Shown here one piece after another: positions 25,051-36,743 of a stretch of DNA of 64,000 nt. A program made the translations under genes and the position numbers. The stretch's first letter is position 1, and every line of letters starts with the position of its first letter. Source of the stretch: Vigna angularis (Eukaryota; Streptophyta; Magnoliopsida; Fabales; Fabaceae). A model generated the notes under the pieces. It had not been told where the DNA came from and made no database searches. It saw only the letters and a list, made by a program, of their open reading frames with translations. The DNA lies in contig NC_068971.1 in the NCBI RefSeq assembly GCF_016808095.1, positions 28,107,631-28,171,630 of the forward strand, read 5' to 3'.

Positions 25051-26142
25051 GAATAGATACATGTTGAATTTTCTTTTCGAGTATATATATACAAAATTTT
25101 ATATTAACTTAAATTGTTTGATGTCTCATTTATATGAATTAAAATAAATATATTTTATTATTAACAAATATATTAGAGAATTGAATCGACACAATTAGTT
25201 TTATATAAACTTATTTACAGCGTCAAATATATCAATATATATATATATATATATTTATTGTTTAAATATAAGTTTTTTTTATAGAGTAAGAAAACACTGA
25301 AACATAATCCTGATTAAAATATGAAGTGAAAGAAATGACGTTACAGTGGAATCTCGGTACGGAGATTTGTGTTTATTGAAAGAAATTGAGTACCGAAACC
25401 ACGTGCAGCCTAACACCCAGCCACAATTAAATGGCAATAAAAGATAGTAATATCGTTTCAAACTTGTTACGAAATAGTAGAGATTAATTCTGATATAAAT
25501 GGGTGAACTGTACTATTCACGCGTTTCGTGAAGGAAGCATAGAAAAAGGGTTTTTTTGGGTTATTATTTAAATGGACCCTTCCTCATCTACGAAAGTTCA
25601 AGGGAACAGCAAAAGTAAATTTCAATCAAGGACAAATTTCTACACTCTTTACATCCAAAAATAAACTGTTCATCTTCATGATTGCTTTATTCTCTTTTAG
25701 AAAGTATATGTATTCACAATTTTCTAAAAAACACTATCGTAATTTTTAAAATATGCATAAAAATCGACAATATAAATATTGACGGTTGATTTTCTCATCG
25801 TCAACTCTGTTTGAAAAGAAAAATTGTAAAATAAGTTATATATCTTTGAGATTCAGGATTTCAAATAGCAGTCACAGTAGAATTTCAGAGTGATTTTCTA
25901 TAAACCTCTCGCAACTCAATTATATTTTTTCAAGTAATAGTAGCAACAAAAAACGAAAATATTAATGTTTATTAAGAGTTTTTATAGATTTTGTTATAAC
26001 TTTATGGTAAGAAAAAGTAACAGAACAGAGCATGCAATCAAAGAAAGATTACAAAATTTATATTGACATCGACAGAGAGAGTGAGAAAGAGACTTACAGC
26101 GTTTTTGAGATAATTGTTTTCAACTGGTGTTTGAGTTGCCAT
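20123..26142 (-). CDS. LHT1: Lysine/histidine transporter 1-like amino-acid transporter, copy b
   Basis: This is the tandem partner of the copy at 12301-15395 and an AAAP amino-acid/proton symporter by homology. Coding exons are 26098-26142, 21975-22132, 21488-21871, 20881-21274, 20663-20768, 20466-20557, 20310-20378 and 20123-20221. Lengths equal those of copy a exon for exon, again giving 448 residues. By hand count about 34 residues differ from copy a: none in exons 2 and 3, about 12 in exon 4 (for example the STSEG/STVGT stretch) and 19 in exons 5-8. Exon 1 encodes [15 protein letters not shown]. All splice sites are GT-AG and no stop or frameshift was seen, so it looks functional. Intron 1 is about 4 kb, against 1.05 kb in copy a, because of insertions; this could affect expression. 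Confidence 0.95.
22200..23611. mobile_element. 1.4-kb insertion in intron 1 of LHT copy b
   Basis: The two copies align up to AATAAATAAAATTTTT (copy b 22198) and again from CATTGGTAT (copy b 23612), so the intervening 1.4 kb is extra in copy b. It holds a 41-bp direct duplication (22468-22508 and 22513-22553, the CTTATACGGGAGGGGCC unit) and an 875-bp inverted-repeat structure. No clean target duplication was found. Confidence 0.7.
22547..23421. repeat. Long inverted-repeat (foldback) element in LHT-b intron 1
   Basis: The arms start AAGTGCT at 22547 and end AGCACTT at 23421. Within them CACTATTTTTTTT, the AAATACTC/TATTCC repeats, and TTTAAACTTGTGATATATTG (22745-22764) are matched in reverse by AATATATCACAAGTTTAAAT near 23249. 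The arms are about 235 and 190 bp, with about 450 bp of AT-rich DNA between. The left arm has three CTCCACTATTTT-type tandem units. No transposase. Confidence 0.75.
23612..26097 (-). other. Remainder of LHT-b intron 1
   Basis: Patches match intron 1 of copy a (for example TGCCTAATTATGTA near 23690 and TTTCTACACTCTTTACAT near 25629), separated by AT-rich sequence unique to copy b. Contains a (TA)n tract. No gene within. Confidence 0.6.
25011..25047. repeat. (TA)n microsatellite
   Basis: An uninterrupted TA run of about 37 bp within LHT-b intron 1. A shorter AT run lies near 25233-25254. Confidence 0.9.
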
Positions 26143-26339
26143 CGTAATAAACACAAAAGCAGAGACTAATGAAGCAAAATCTGATCAACAGGACGCACTT
26201 TCTGAACTTTCGCCTGCGGAAAACGCGGAATCACGTTTCAGCTTTGCATAATTATCGTGTGGCTATGTTTCAAATGGAGAGAGAAAGAGAGAAACTCAGA
26301 GTTCTTGAAGACCAAGATAAATTCCTAAGCACTCATACA

Positions 26340-26405
26340 AGTGTATAAATATAGAGAGAGCGAAAGGGGAAAGAGAGAGAGAGAGTGAGAGAGAGAGAGA
26401 GGAAG
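26340..26405 (-). promoter_or_regulatory. TATA box and GA-rich tract upstream of LHT copy b
   Basis: On the minus strand CTCTATATTTATACAC lies about 205 bp before the ATG, and a GAGA/TCTC tract of about 50 bp lies just upstream of it (26353-26403). The 5' leader (26143-26310) resembles that of copy a, but the GA tract is absent there. Exact start site unknown. Confidence 0.55.
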
Positions 26406-27813
26406 TCTACGCATCAAAAGTTCTGTTTTCTCTTCCGAACTTTCTTCGATCCGCGCTTGCCTTTTTCCTTGCTGAATTAATTATTTTTAATAAAAAAATG
26501 AATATTTTATAAACAATTTTTTATTTTAAAAATTATATTTCTTAAAAGAAATATTTTTATGCCTATTTATTTATTATTTTTGAGAAAAGTATTAGATATA
26601 TGTTGTTAACGAGTAATAATAATAAGATGTTTTCGGATTATTAAATCCTTCGTCTCAAAAGTTGAAATTTCCATCACCTCGTGACTCATAATATATATTT
26701 GTATGAGTTGGGGAAAAAATCTTGGAAATATTATTTTAATTTAGAAAATGAAAACGTTTCCCTGTTTAATTCTTCTTATAAATGACAAAGTATATGTTGC
26801 TTAAATTTATGAGTTGTTATAGTACTGTTTCTTGTTTACGAATAATGAAATTATTTATTGTTTATTATTACCCTTTTCCTCTCATTTAATTGAGTGGTTC
26901 TATGCTTTATAAACAAAACAAAAATGAAATAAATAGATGAAAGAGAATACCAATTCTTTTAAAAAATTGTAACCCCATGCCTCATTATTTCATTACAATT
27001 CATAATATGTAAATATGAAAAGTATAAACAAAAAAAAAGTGTTCCACTAAATTTTAAGGAACCATTTTGGGACATTTTTTTCCTAACATACAAAGAGAGT
27101 GATACTCTAATAGTGAAAGAAAATTAGTGTAAGTACTTGTAGTCAAATGAGAGTTGCTCTAATATTGTACCATTGAAATAAAGACGACATAATTTAAGAT
27201 GCCCAATATTTTTTACCAAGGTCAACAAATTTTTATGCATTTTTAGCGTTATTTTCTTTTTGAAGAGAATTACTGTTCAATAGAAAATTTTCATCTTAAT
27301 AATCTACGGGTTGATGTTCTCTGTACTTTTATTTAGAAAAATAATAACAACCGATTCATTAAGACCAATAAAAATAATTAAATTAGATCATTTTAAATTA
27401 ATTAATTTTATATTAACAATATTATAAATATAAATTTTGTTCGAGAAATATCCACAAGGTAAAGGTTTAATATGTGGTCATATTTTATCATATTACTTGA
27501 AACTCAAGCAATATAACTTTTTCGTTAATGATAGTGAATGGTTAATGAATGGGAGTTTTAATTATAAACCTTGCAATAATTTAAGAATATACGTGAAAGA
27601 TAGGTATTAGTACATTTCAAAATAATTTATATATTTCAGACTGAATGATTATTTTTTTTACTATATAATTTTTTAAATTGATTACCTAATAAATTATAAA
27701 ATTATGATGATTTCAGTTCTACCATTGTGTAAATGTTAAATTGAAATGTGTTACACTATTCGAATTGTTGAGAATAATATGTAGTAAGTCTCTATATTGA
27801 CATAATATATCAC

Positions 27814-27865
<52 letters not shown>

Positions 27866-29211
27866 GTACAGTAGTAATAATAGTAAGTGGTTTTTATGAC
27901 ATAAGATAAGTCGAGAGATCAAGAAATAAAAGTCTACAAATGTTTTAGGTTCCAAAAATGACTCATTTTTTCAAGTACCCGATATTTTTCTTAAATTCAG
28001 AACCTAATCAATTATAAACATTTGGTTTAAAAAATTCCTCAAAAAATTATTTCCTTAGTAAATAATATTAATTTAATAATTATTTATTTAATAAATATGA
28101 ATAACTAACTATAACGATTTCATTAATAATTAAAATATTTTTTTTTGTATTTGATAAAGAGTAACAAATTACTATTATTACATCAATAAATACTTTAATA
28201 ATGGTATATAAATAAAAATGGTAAATATTAAAGAAATAAAGTATTATATAAGAGTATTTTCTTTATTTTTAATTATATATTTAAATGTATTTAATAAAAA
28301 CATAAATATTAAGTTACATAAAGAAATAGTTTATATATAAGCATGATTAGAGGATTAGGGGTGAAAATAGTTCAAGTCAGGTAGAATGTGTGTAAATAAG
28401 TTCAGTTTGTTATGATAACATAAATTAAACAATGTATAATGAAAATTAATTAAGCTTTTTAAAAAATCCTACCCTTTTACCAAAAATGTCACCGTCATAG
28501 GTCCTTTTCGGGCTCGGGAAAATTCCCAGTGCAACACATATTTAATTTCATTATTAAAACAGTTAATTAAAATTTTATTCAGCATAGTAGTGACCAGTTC
28601 GCCTTTGTGAATTCTCTTATTTCAAGTTCCATTTATAAGGTGATCGATATTAAGGTCGGGTAGTTCCTCTTGGTTAATAATAACGGGGTTATAGTGTTCT
28701 TCCATTTCTTTAATTATATTTAAATTAAAATGAGAAGTTGTAAAACTATCTTTTGTCATGGAATGACCAAATTGACTGTATTCTACCATCTCAACCTTTG
28801 CCAAATACATATAAGCTTATTATGTGACATGGATTTGTTCAAGGCATATTTGGTTAGAACATATTTACATCAATAATATTTATTAGCTATGATAATTCAC
28901 TGTTTAGAAGATGAAAAAAAATTAATCCAAGATTAACAAGTGAATAGGCCATATGGTTCAAACTCATTCAAGTAAGGTCCATGAATAATAGAGAGAACAT
29001 CTTATGAGATACATTCATTACATTAATTAATTATTGCATATTACAGTTTGAAGCACTTCACTGACTTAAGTATCAAAGTGTCTTCTACAAGCATAACCCC
29101 ATTCAAATTGGAGTGGACGAATACCCTTTAGAGAGGACGACTATCTAGTGTGAAGGACTAGAAATGCTTGGAGACAAGAGTCGTGACATATTCGATCTTG
29201 TAAGAAAAGTT
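26406..29211. other. AT-rich intergenic DNA with a TAA microsatellite
   Basis: No gene recognised. A (TAA)n run occupies about 27818-27865. A 62-codon minus-strand ORF at 28622-28810 is of unknown nature. Confidence 0.5.
27818..27865. repeat. (TAA)n microsatellite
   Basis: About 16 uninterrupted TAA triplets. Confidence 0.9.
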
Positions 29212-31067
29212 TGAAGTACTTGAAAAACACTAGAAGGAGGGGGGATTGAATAGCGTTAATGAAAAAATTCTTTTTACAACCCTTCTGATATAGCACATTG
29301 TAGAGCTTCATGATTTTCTTTTATATGCTTAGACGCTCTACCTAATAAAAGATTATACCAAGAATGCTTTTTGTCGTGCTATTCAGAATGTACGTTGCAT
29401 AGTTTATAACCTTCCTTTGTTTAATAGTAATCGTTTAGCTTGGAAGGTTTGTGCATTTATAAATAAAAACTCAATTGCAGGTTTTGCAAGAGAAGCGTTT
29501 AGGCAAGAGAGGAAGTAATTGCACAAATATTTTATACTGTTTCACTCCAACTAAGTTACATGAAGTCTCCTCCATAGATGGTTTCACTATAATCTTCACA
29601 AGATTACACTAAGTATTCGCACCACTTCTAGTTTCCATAATCAGCGGGTGACCTCTGTTACCCTAGACTTGGATGAGTATTCTCACCACTTCTGGTCTCC
29701 ACAGTCAGAGAATAACCACTTGTTACCCTAGACTTTAAGGAGTATTCTCACCACTTCTGGTCTCCATAGTCAAAGAATAACCACCTGTTACCCTAGACTT
29801 TGAGGAGTATTCGCACCACTCCTAGTACTAAGCAACTTTGCCTAGATTTCCTTTAACTCAACTGAGTTCAACAAATGTTTTAATTCTCTTCATAATTGAA
29901 ATCAAAGATTGCTTACAAGTCATTCAGAATATTACTTTCGTAGAGAGATGTAATTACAATACAATGTAGTCTATACACTAGCAGGTGTTTCTCTCTTTTC
30001 TCTTTCTTTCTTTCTTACAAACAATAAGCAATATGACAATAAAGTTCGAGAGTACTTTTCTTCTCTTTTCTCTTCTTTTTTTCTGCTCAGATGTATTCTT
30101 TTTTTAGCTCTTTCTTTTATTTTCTTTTCAGGAATTCTCAGTATGAATATTTTGTTGTATGTTATCCTCTTGATTCTTCATTTGAAAACTCTTGTATTTT
30201 TAGGCTTTTAAATAAATGTTCGTTAGACTAAGCTTTTGGCCTTGATTCTTGTGCTTTGTCTTTCTTCATGTCAACTTGTCAGAGTTGGCATGCTTTTTCA
30301 GTCATTTGCTTGAAGTAGGTTGTACATTCTTTTAGACATGGCTTCAAGTGTAGAACATTCTGTGAATATCTTTTGTCTCTAACATCCACTTCCGATATTT
30401 TGATTTGAAGTTTTATGGATGCGTGTAGAATAGCTTATCGAAAAAGAACATAGTAGATTGTGCATGCAACAAATATGTTTTTTCTTATCACTTTTGTTAT
30501 TTTTGGTCGTTGAGGATTTAATGTCATTTAATGCTTGCTTAGAACGACAAAGTGCTTTTTGATTTTCTACTGCTGAGGTAGCGTTTGAAAACTAAGTTTT
30601 TCTTTCAAATATACTAAACATTGAATAAGGACTTCATTGTCTGATGTAGTAACGTTTTAGCTCATGGTATAGTTTAGGCAGAGTAAACGCCTTTGTTTTT
30701 TTGCCTTTATAGACAGACATCATTTAACTTTGTTTTTAAATTTTAGCTGTTAATGTATTTTGTCAATACATCGTCTTGACATAGTTTTGTTTTCCTGAGA
30801 GCTAAATTGAATATGCTTTCGGTATGACAAGGTTTATGCTTTTAGCTTATGTTCTCTTAGACACTTTTGACTTGATAGTCATTTAGCATTACGTCTAGGT
30901 GTTTGGCTTAGCCATTTTTCTGTTTCCTAAAGTCCTAAGTGTTTTCCTAAGGTTTTTTGTGTTGGAGATATTGGTTCCAAGTCTTTGAATTTCATCTTCT
31001 ATTGTTTTCAGATTATTATTTCGTTTAATGTTATTTGGTTAAACTTCAAAACATGAGAGTCTTAACA
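29212..31067 (-). mobile_element. Copia-type LTR (SIRE/Maximus-like), minus orientation
   Basis: On the minus strand the LTR starts TGTTAAGACTCTCATG at 31067 and ends CTTCTAGTGTTTTTCAAG...CTTCA at 29212. It is preceded on that strand by a purine-rich AAAAAAGGGAGAGATT, a polypurine tract, so this is the 3' LTR of an element whose interior is almost gone. It contains four 65-bp tandem units at 29606-29830 (CACCACTTCTGGTCTCC...GTTACCCTAGACT). Two further partial copies lie at 48118-49300 and 62947-63640. The lineage name is inference. Confidence 0.7.
29606..29830. repeat. 65-bp tandem repeat within the copia LTR
   Basis: About four units built on GAGTATTCTCACCACTTCTGG and GTTACCCTAGACTTT. The same unit appears about three times at 63360-63510 and, more degraded, at 48420-48600. 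Confidence 0.8.
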
Positions 31068-31149
31068 ATCTCTCCCTTTTTTATATTTAAGAAATACACA
31101 TTTAAACGATGTATAATCTTACTTAGTTCAACGCATAGTTTTAGTTTTT

Positions 31150-31186
31150 TTTTATAATCATGACATCCTAAATTGGAGTGTTACAA
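31150..31186 (+). mobile_element. Short gypsy LTR end fragment
   Basis: TCATGACATCCTAAATTGG followed by AGTGTTACA matches the last bases of the LTR at 1-1504. It directly follows the residual interior of the copia element. Confidence 0.5.
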
Positions 31187-34100
31187 CTACTTCTATTATT
31201 GTTTATACTAAGTTAAATTTAAAAAGCATACAATATAATTATTAATGACGCATTAACACTAATATTGTAAAAAAACTATAATTTAATACAATTTAACAAC
31301 ATATTTTGTTTTTATTTAAACCACATTTATTTTTAAATTAATTATAAGTGAACCTGGTTATGAAGAATGTCCCACTTAAAGGATACCTCAGTGGTGTATA
31401 GAAGTGATTATAAAAAACTCTAATCCGCCACTTAAAGATACCTCACTAGTGTAGATAAGTGATTATAAGAAACTCTAGTGACTTCAAAAGATCATATATT
31501 GAAATTTTCTTGTTATAGGTGATATCTTCTTACTTACCGATATGATTTTCTTTATTGTTGAGATATTTTCTTTTACTTTTATTTGAGAGGAGATGTTTGC
31601 AAGACCTTCCACCACTCTTGTTCTATTTATAGTTTTTAATAGACATCTATTTAAATGTATTTTCATTCATTACTGAAAAAAAAAGCTTTTGAAATTGTTT
31701 AATGTGTTTCGGTTTAAAAAAATGAAACTGAAACATAAAGTAAAGAGTAAGTTTCAAATACAAACTCAAGTTATATTTTTTTTTATCTCATCTAAATATA
31801 TTTCAGTTAAAACATTAAAACATATTTTCCAAAATAACCAGTAAAAAAAATTCTTACCTGCCCTATATTTCTCAATAATAATTTCATATAATTAATGTTA
31901 TAATAATTATATTTATAATATGAAAGAAGTTTTAATGAATAATTTTTATGCAGAGAATCCATTTCTTTACATTATTTGATTATAGATGAATTCTTTTCCC
32001 CCGTATCTATTGCAAGATATTATGTAAACACAAGATACGAAAAAGTTATATATTCTTCTATAACCAATAACACTAGCATGTAATTTTATTTTGAAAGAAA
32101 AAAAAAACTAAAAAATGAATTGAATTTGGTAAGTCATGGACAGAAGTTTCCCTCGTCTCTATTAAGATCCGGCAGGATATATATAATAACTCTAAAATCA
32201 AATAGAGTGGTGCTTTATTAAATTAATACTAATTAAATATTGTATTATGTTATTATTTGAAGAATGGCCCATGCCAGCTTTTAATTTTAAAATATTAAGT
32301 TTAAACCTCCTAAATAAATTGCAGATTTCGTAATTTTTGTTTCATATAAAATTACGTTTCATATATGTCATTACATTATTCTTGCAGTTGGTGAAAGAAG
32401 CTATCGCCGTATTCTTCGTATTGACTTGAGTGTGGAAATGAAATGGTACCTGCAAATGGCAAATTAGTCTTCGGAAGTAAAGTAAGTTGCAAATTAAATA
32501 GGAATGAAGACTTTTCAACCTTCAAATTGGTCAAAAACAAAAAACAAAATAAATTCAACTTTCAAGTATCACACACAATCATATATGTTTCGTCTTCAAT
32601 TGCGGAAATGTCGTAAAATCAATATACGTATTCACACGTTCACTCACTCACCCAAATGTATTCACAAGCCTTTTGAAAGAATATTACGGAAAATATTGAT
32701 ATAGTTGACTTTTTTTTTCACATTTTATAGACCAATTTTGAATTTTATTAATGTAAGTAGATTAACAAGTTTTTTATTTTAATTTAGATCTTTTTATTAT
32801 TCAAGTACATTTTTATTTTGTAAAGACTAAAGTTTTATCGTATTTTTTCAAATTTTGCAAGTTGTTTAGTGTTGTAATTTTGGTTTTTTGTGAAACGAAT
32901 TATTGATAATAATTTTTTTCTAATTTTATAGATTTATATATTTATTTATGATAAATTACTTTATTAAAAAAATATTATCTTTTATAAACTCATGTGAGTA
33001 TAAATTTAAAAATATGTTTAATTTTATATTTATAAATTAATTGAGAATAAAAAATTTGAAGAATAATGATAATAAACAAGATAATTTAAATATATTATAA
33101 TTATGGTGATAGAAATTTTTTTATAATAAAATATTGTAATTATGGTTGTTTTTTTCTTAAATTAATTTTGATAAATGTATATCTATTTTGGTTCAAATAA
33201 TTTATGTAATAAACGTTTTGTGTAATAAGTTAGAAAAATAAAATTAAATAGTACTATGATTGTAGGTGGAGATATATGAAAAGAAATTTAATGTAAAATT
33301 CAGAATTAGTAACAGGTAAAACATTTAGATTTATCTATGAAAAAAGTTATTTGAAGAAAATAATAAAATAGTATAGAATTTTAAAAAAAGTTATTTTGAA
33401 AAAATATATAAATTTAAAATATAGTAAAATATACAAATTCTTAATAGAATTTTATACAAAAATTACAAAAAGTATAAAATTCAAAATTTCCAATTTAAAT
33501 TCAAATTCAAATTAATAATTAGAAAAAATAAAATACACATGGGTGTGTTTCTTTTAAAGGATTGATTTGGGAGAGGGTGAGTGGATGAATTTGAATTTGA
33601 GGGTGAATTGATTATTTTTTTTTAGTGGATTTAAAGGTGAGTAAGAGTGAATTTGGAAGTAAAGTTTGTGAAAATTAGTGTAGGATTTGATCGATGTGCA
33701 AATAAAAAATTTGTTTAATGGGTAGAAATTAAAGATTACAAAAATGTCTCTAGTTATAAAAACAATATAAAATGATAATTGTTAATGCTATATATAATTG
33801 TAAAAATGTTTATAAGAAGAAAAAAAATTAATTTTTAAAATGTTAAAAAATGGAAATTTAGTAAATTGAAATAATTATTTTTAAAATATAATACTTTTAA
33901 TATAATTTACTGCAAGTGGTTTGATTTTTTTTGTCATTAAAGTGAAATTTAATATTTATGATGAAAGAAATAATTAACCAAATTTACAATATTACATGAT
34001 ATAAAAAGTGGGAACATAATAAGATACAAATATATTTCTTATAGTTTATGATGAAGTTGTTTCAGTTAGGTATGTAAGCAACATATTCAAATAATATTGT

Positions 34101-34267
34101 ATTGACATTCCTATTAAGCGTATTGCATGGGATGAATGTGAAGAAAGAAACTCGAAGCACCGTTTGAGTAAGTTATCATCTTGAATGTTCATAGTTCTTA
34201 ATAAGTTATCAATTTATTCTAAGTATGATTAGATAAATGAGTCGTGGCGGTCAGTTCATTTCTACGA
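31187..34267. other. AT-rich intergenic DNA
   Basis: No gene recognised. A 55-bp unit (CCACTTAAAG...GTGATTATAA) occurs twice in tandem at 31370-31478. The rest is AT-rich. Confidence 0.5.
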
Positions 34268-36009
34268 TCCATTATAAGATGCGGGAAAATAAGGGTTTTA
34301 AAAATAAAGTAGTTGAAAGAAAATACAAGATATAATTTTGGTGGATTTAGATATTTAAAAAAACATATTATTATTATTAGTTATTGTAGATATTTTAAAT
34401 GATATATTGAGATATTATTATATATAATTAAATATTATGACTATATAATAATATATATTATTGATAGACTCATAATAAATTAAAATAAAATATATTATTA
34501 TATTGAGAAAATATTATAGATAGAGTTGGTGGATTCATAAATATTAAGATATAGAGAAATGGTTGATTTCGTGTTTAGAAACCCCAGAAACTCTAAATCA
34601 AAGAGAGAAAACAAAGGAAGAAAGGAGATGGGCATTTTGGGAAAAGAAGAGAAAGAGTGACGAGAAACTCTTAGTGTAAAGGAAGATTGATGGTGTTTTA
34701 AGATTGTAGATAAAGTCTTATGATTTTCCAAGGTATGGGAAAACTTACCTTTGTTTGTTTATGGTTGTATGTTATATATGTTTTTGGTTATTTTGGATTG
34801 ATAATCCTTGTTGATACATGTTTATATGATTATGATTATGATTATACATTGCTCTTGTTGGGCCAGGGTTTGTGTATGCCTAGGCATAGAGTTTATGTAA
34901 TATTTGTATTGGGTTTTCCTTATGAATGTATGTATGGTTTGATGAGTTATTCCAATAGATGGTTTGATGCTAAGGGAGAACAAAGTTATGATATTTGGGG
35001 ATTTCAATGCAAATATATGTTGTAAGTGTTTGGTTATTGGGATTCATTCCTATGTGCAGAATAGGCCAAATAATGTTGACCATTATGTCTGACTTTGTTT
35101 TAGTGGAGATGGGTTAGATTAGTAGGCACATTAGAGTCATTTGAGGAGAGGGAAAAGTCAAGTGAGAGAGAAAGGAAGAGAAGAAGTAATTTCTGCATAA
35201 CATATAACTTGCACTGGTGTTTTCGTCGTTGCGAAGTCGTTCACCGTTGGATCGGGTTGATTTTTAGAAAGTATGTTCCAATCGTATGGTTCTTCATTCA
35301 GATCTCAGATAATCAATCAGAGGTCTAGTTTATGAGAAAATAGTATCACATTAGCAACTCTGTTTTGGAGAATTTTCATCTTCTTGGTTCTCATTTTGTA
35401 AGCATTATGGTTAGCTAGTTTGGCTAATTGAAAATCCTATTTTGGTGTTTTTTTTCGGAGACTCTTTTCCATCCTATTATTGGGGGTATAAAATGTCAAT
35501 GATTGGATTTGAATGATTCAAGTGATGTATTATATGTGTTTCAGTATGTTTACATGGGTATGTGATGCTTGAATACATGTATGATGTGTTAACTATGTTT
35601 CCACGTGATCTAGGATAATGTATGTATTTTTGAATGCTTCAATCATGTCCAGGATGTGTTTCAATTCGGTAATAATCGATTATCATTAATCCATTATCAA
35701 ATCGTTGGTTTTGAGTATGGTTTCGAGAATAATCGATTAGCTGGTATGATAATCGATTATCCCTTCCTGTGTGATGTTGTTCAAGAGTAGGAAGTGATCC
35801 ACTATGGTGGCAGTGATACCCTTAAAGTTAGGGTCTCTCTTTTACCTGTGTGAGGCAGGGGAACATGATGGGTTACGAGAAGAGCAATAATGATTTTCCG
35901 TGATAGTTGGTTAGCTTAGTGAAAGAGTCATGGTGTTGAACTAACCATGAGGTGTGATGATGGGTATGTTTTAAGTATGATTTTATGGCTATACTTAGTT
36001 AATCTAGAG

Positions 36010-36420
36010 TTGTACCTTTCTTCTTTTGAGGGGGTAGAAAGGTAGTCACATTTCCTATTGTGAGGGGAAGAAAGGTAGTGACCCTTCCTCTTTCAAGGGG
36101 TAGAAAGGTGGATCTCTTCATCTTTAAAAGGCGATGAAAGAGATGGGTCTCTTCCTCCATGAGGGTGGTGGAAGAGATAGGTCTCTTCGTCCATGATGGA
36201 CAGTGGAAGGGACAGGGATTCAAGTGCTACTTTTTCCTCTTTCGAGGGGGTAGAAAAGTAGTCACCTTTCCTCTTATGGGAGGGTAGAAAGGTGGATATT
36301 TTCGTCCTTAAGTGGCAGTGGAATAGATGAGTCTCTTCGTCTTGGAGGGGCGGTGGAAGGGACTGTGATTCAAGTGCTGCTCTTTCCTCTTGCGAGGGGG
36401 TACAAAGGAATGAAGGTCTC
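36010..36420. repeat. Degenerate tandem repeat in the solo LTR
   Basis: Repeated GAGGGGGTAGAAAGGTAGT and GATGAGTCTCTTCGTC words. A higher-order copy is visible: GGGATTCAAGTGCTACT at 36215 recurs as GTGATTCAAGTGCTGCT near 36366. Confidence 0.7.
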
Positions 36421-36743
36421 GCTTGAAGGGTCCCGACTCATGTTGGGTTTAGTGCTGGGGTGAACAGTTGGGGACAGGGGAGACAGGTCCAAACCTACGA
36501 TGGTGTTATTTTGGTAATAAGGACTTAACTATTGTGATATAAATGTTATATTTGTTATTCTGAATGCATTGATCAATTTATGATATTGTTGTAAGGAGAG
36601 ATAAATCTCTATGTTGTTATTGTAGATGTTGTGTATTTCCTAGATCACATTATTTGGTTTAAACAGTGGAGTTTTTGGTGGTGTAACTCATGTGTGAAGG
36701 GTAGAGTTCTTTACTGGTATAGGTGTGGTTCTTGGGGTGTGTT

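Noticed and set aside
27719..27955. A 78-codon minus-strand ORF with a leucine run
   Set aside because: The leucines are the translation of the (TAA)n microsatellite.
29606..29830. Regular repeats that could suggest a CRISPR array
   Set aside because: Units are contiguous 65-bp tandem repeats within an LTR of a plant genome, without distinct spacers.
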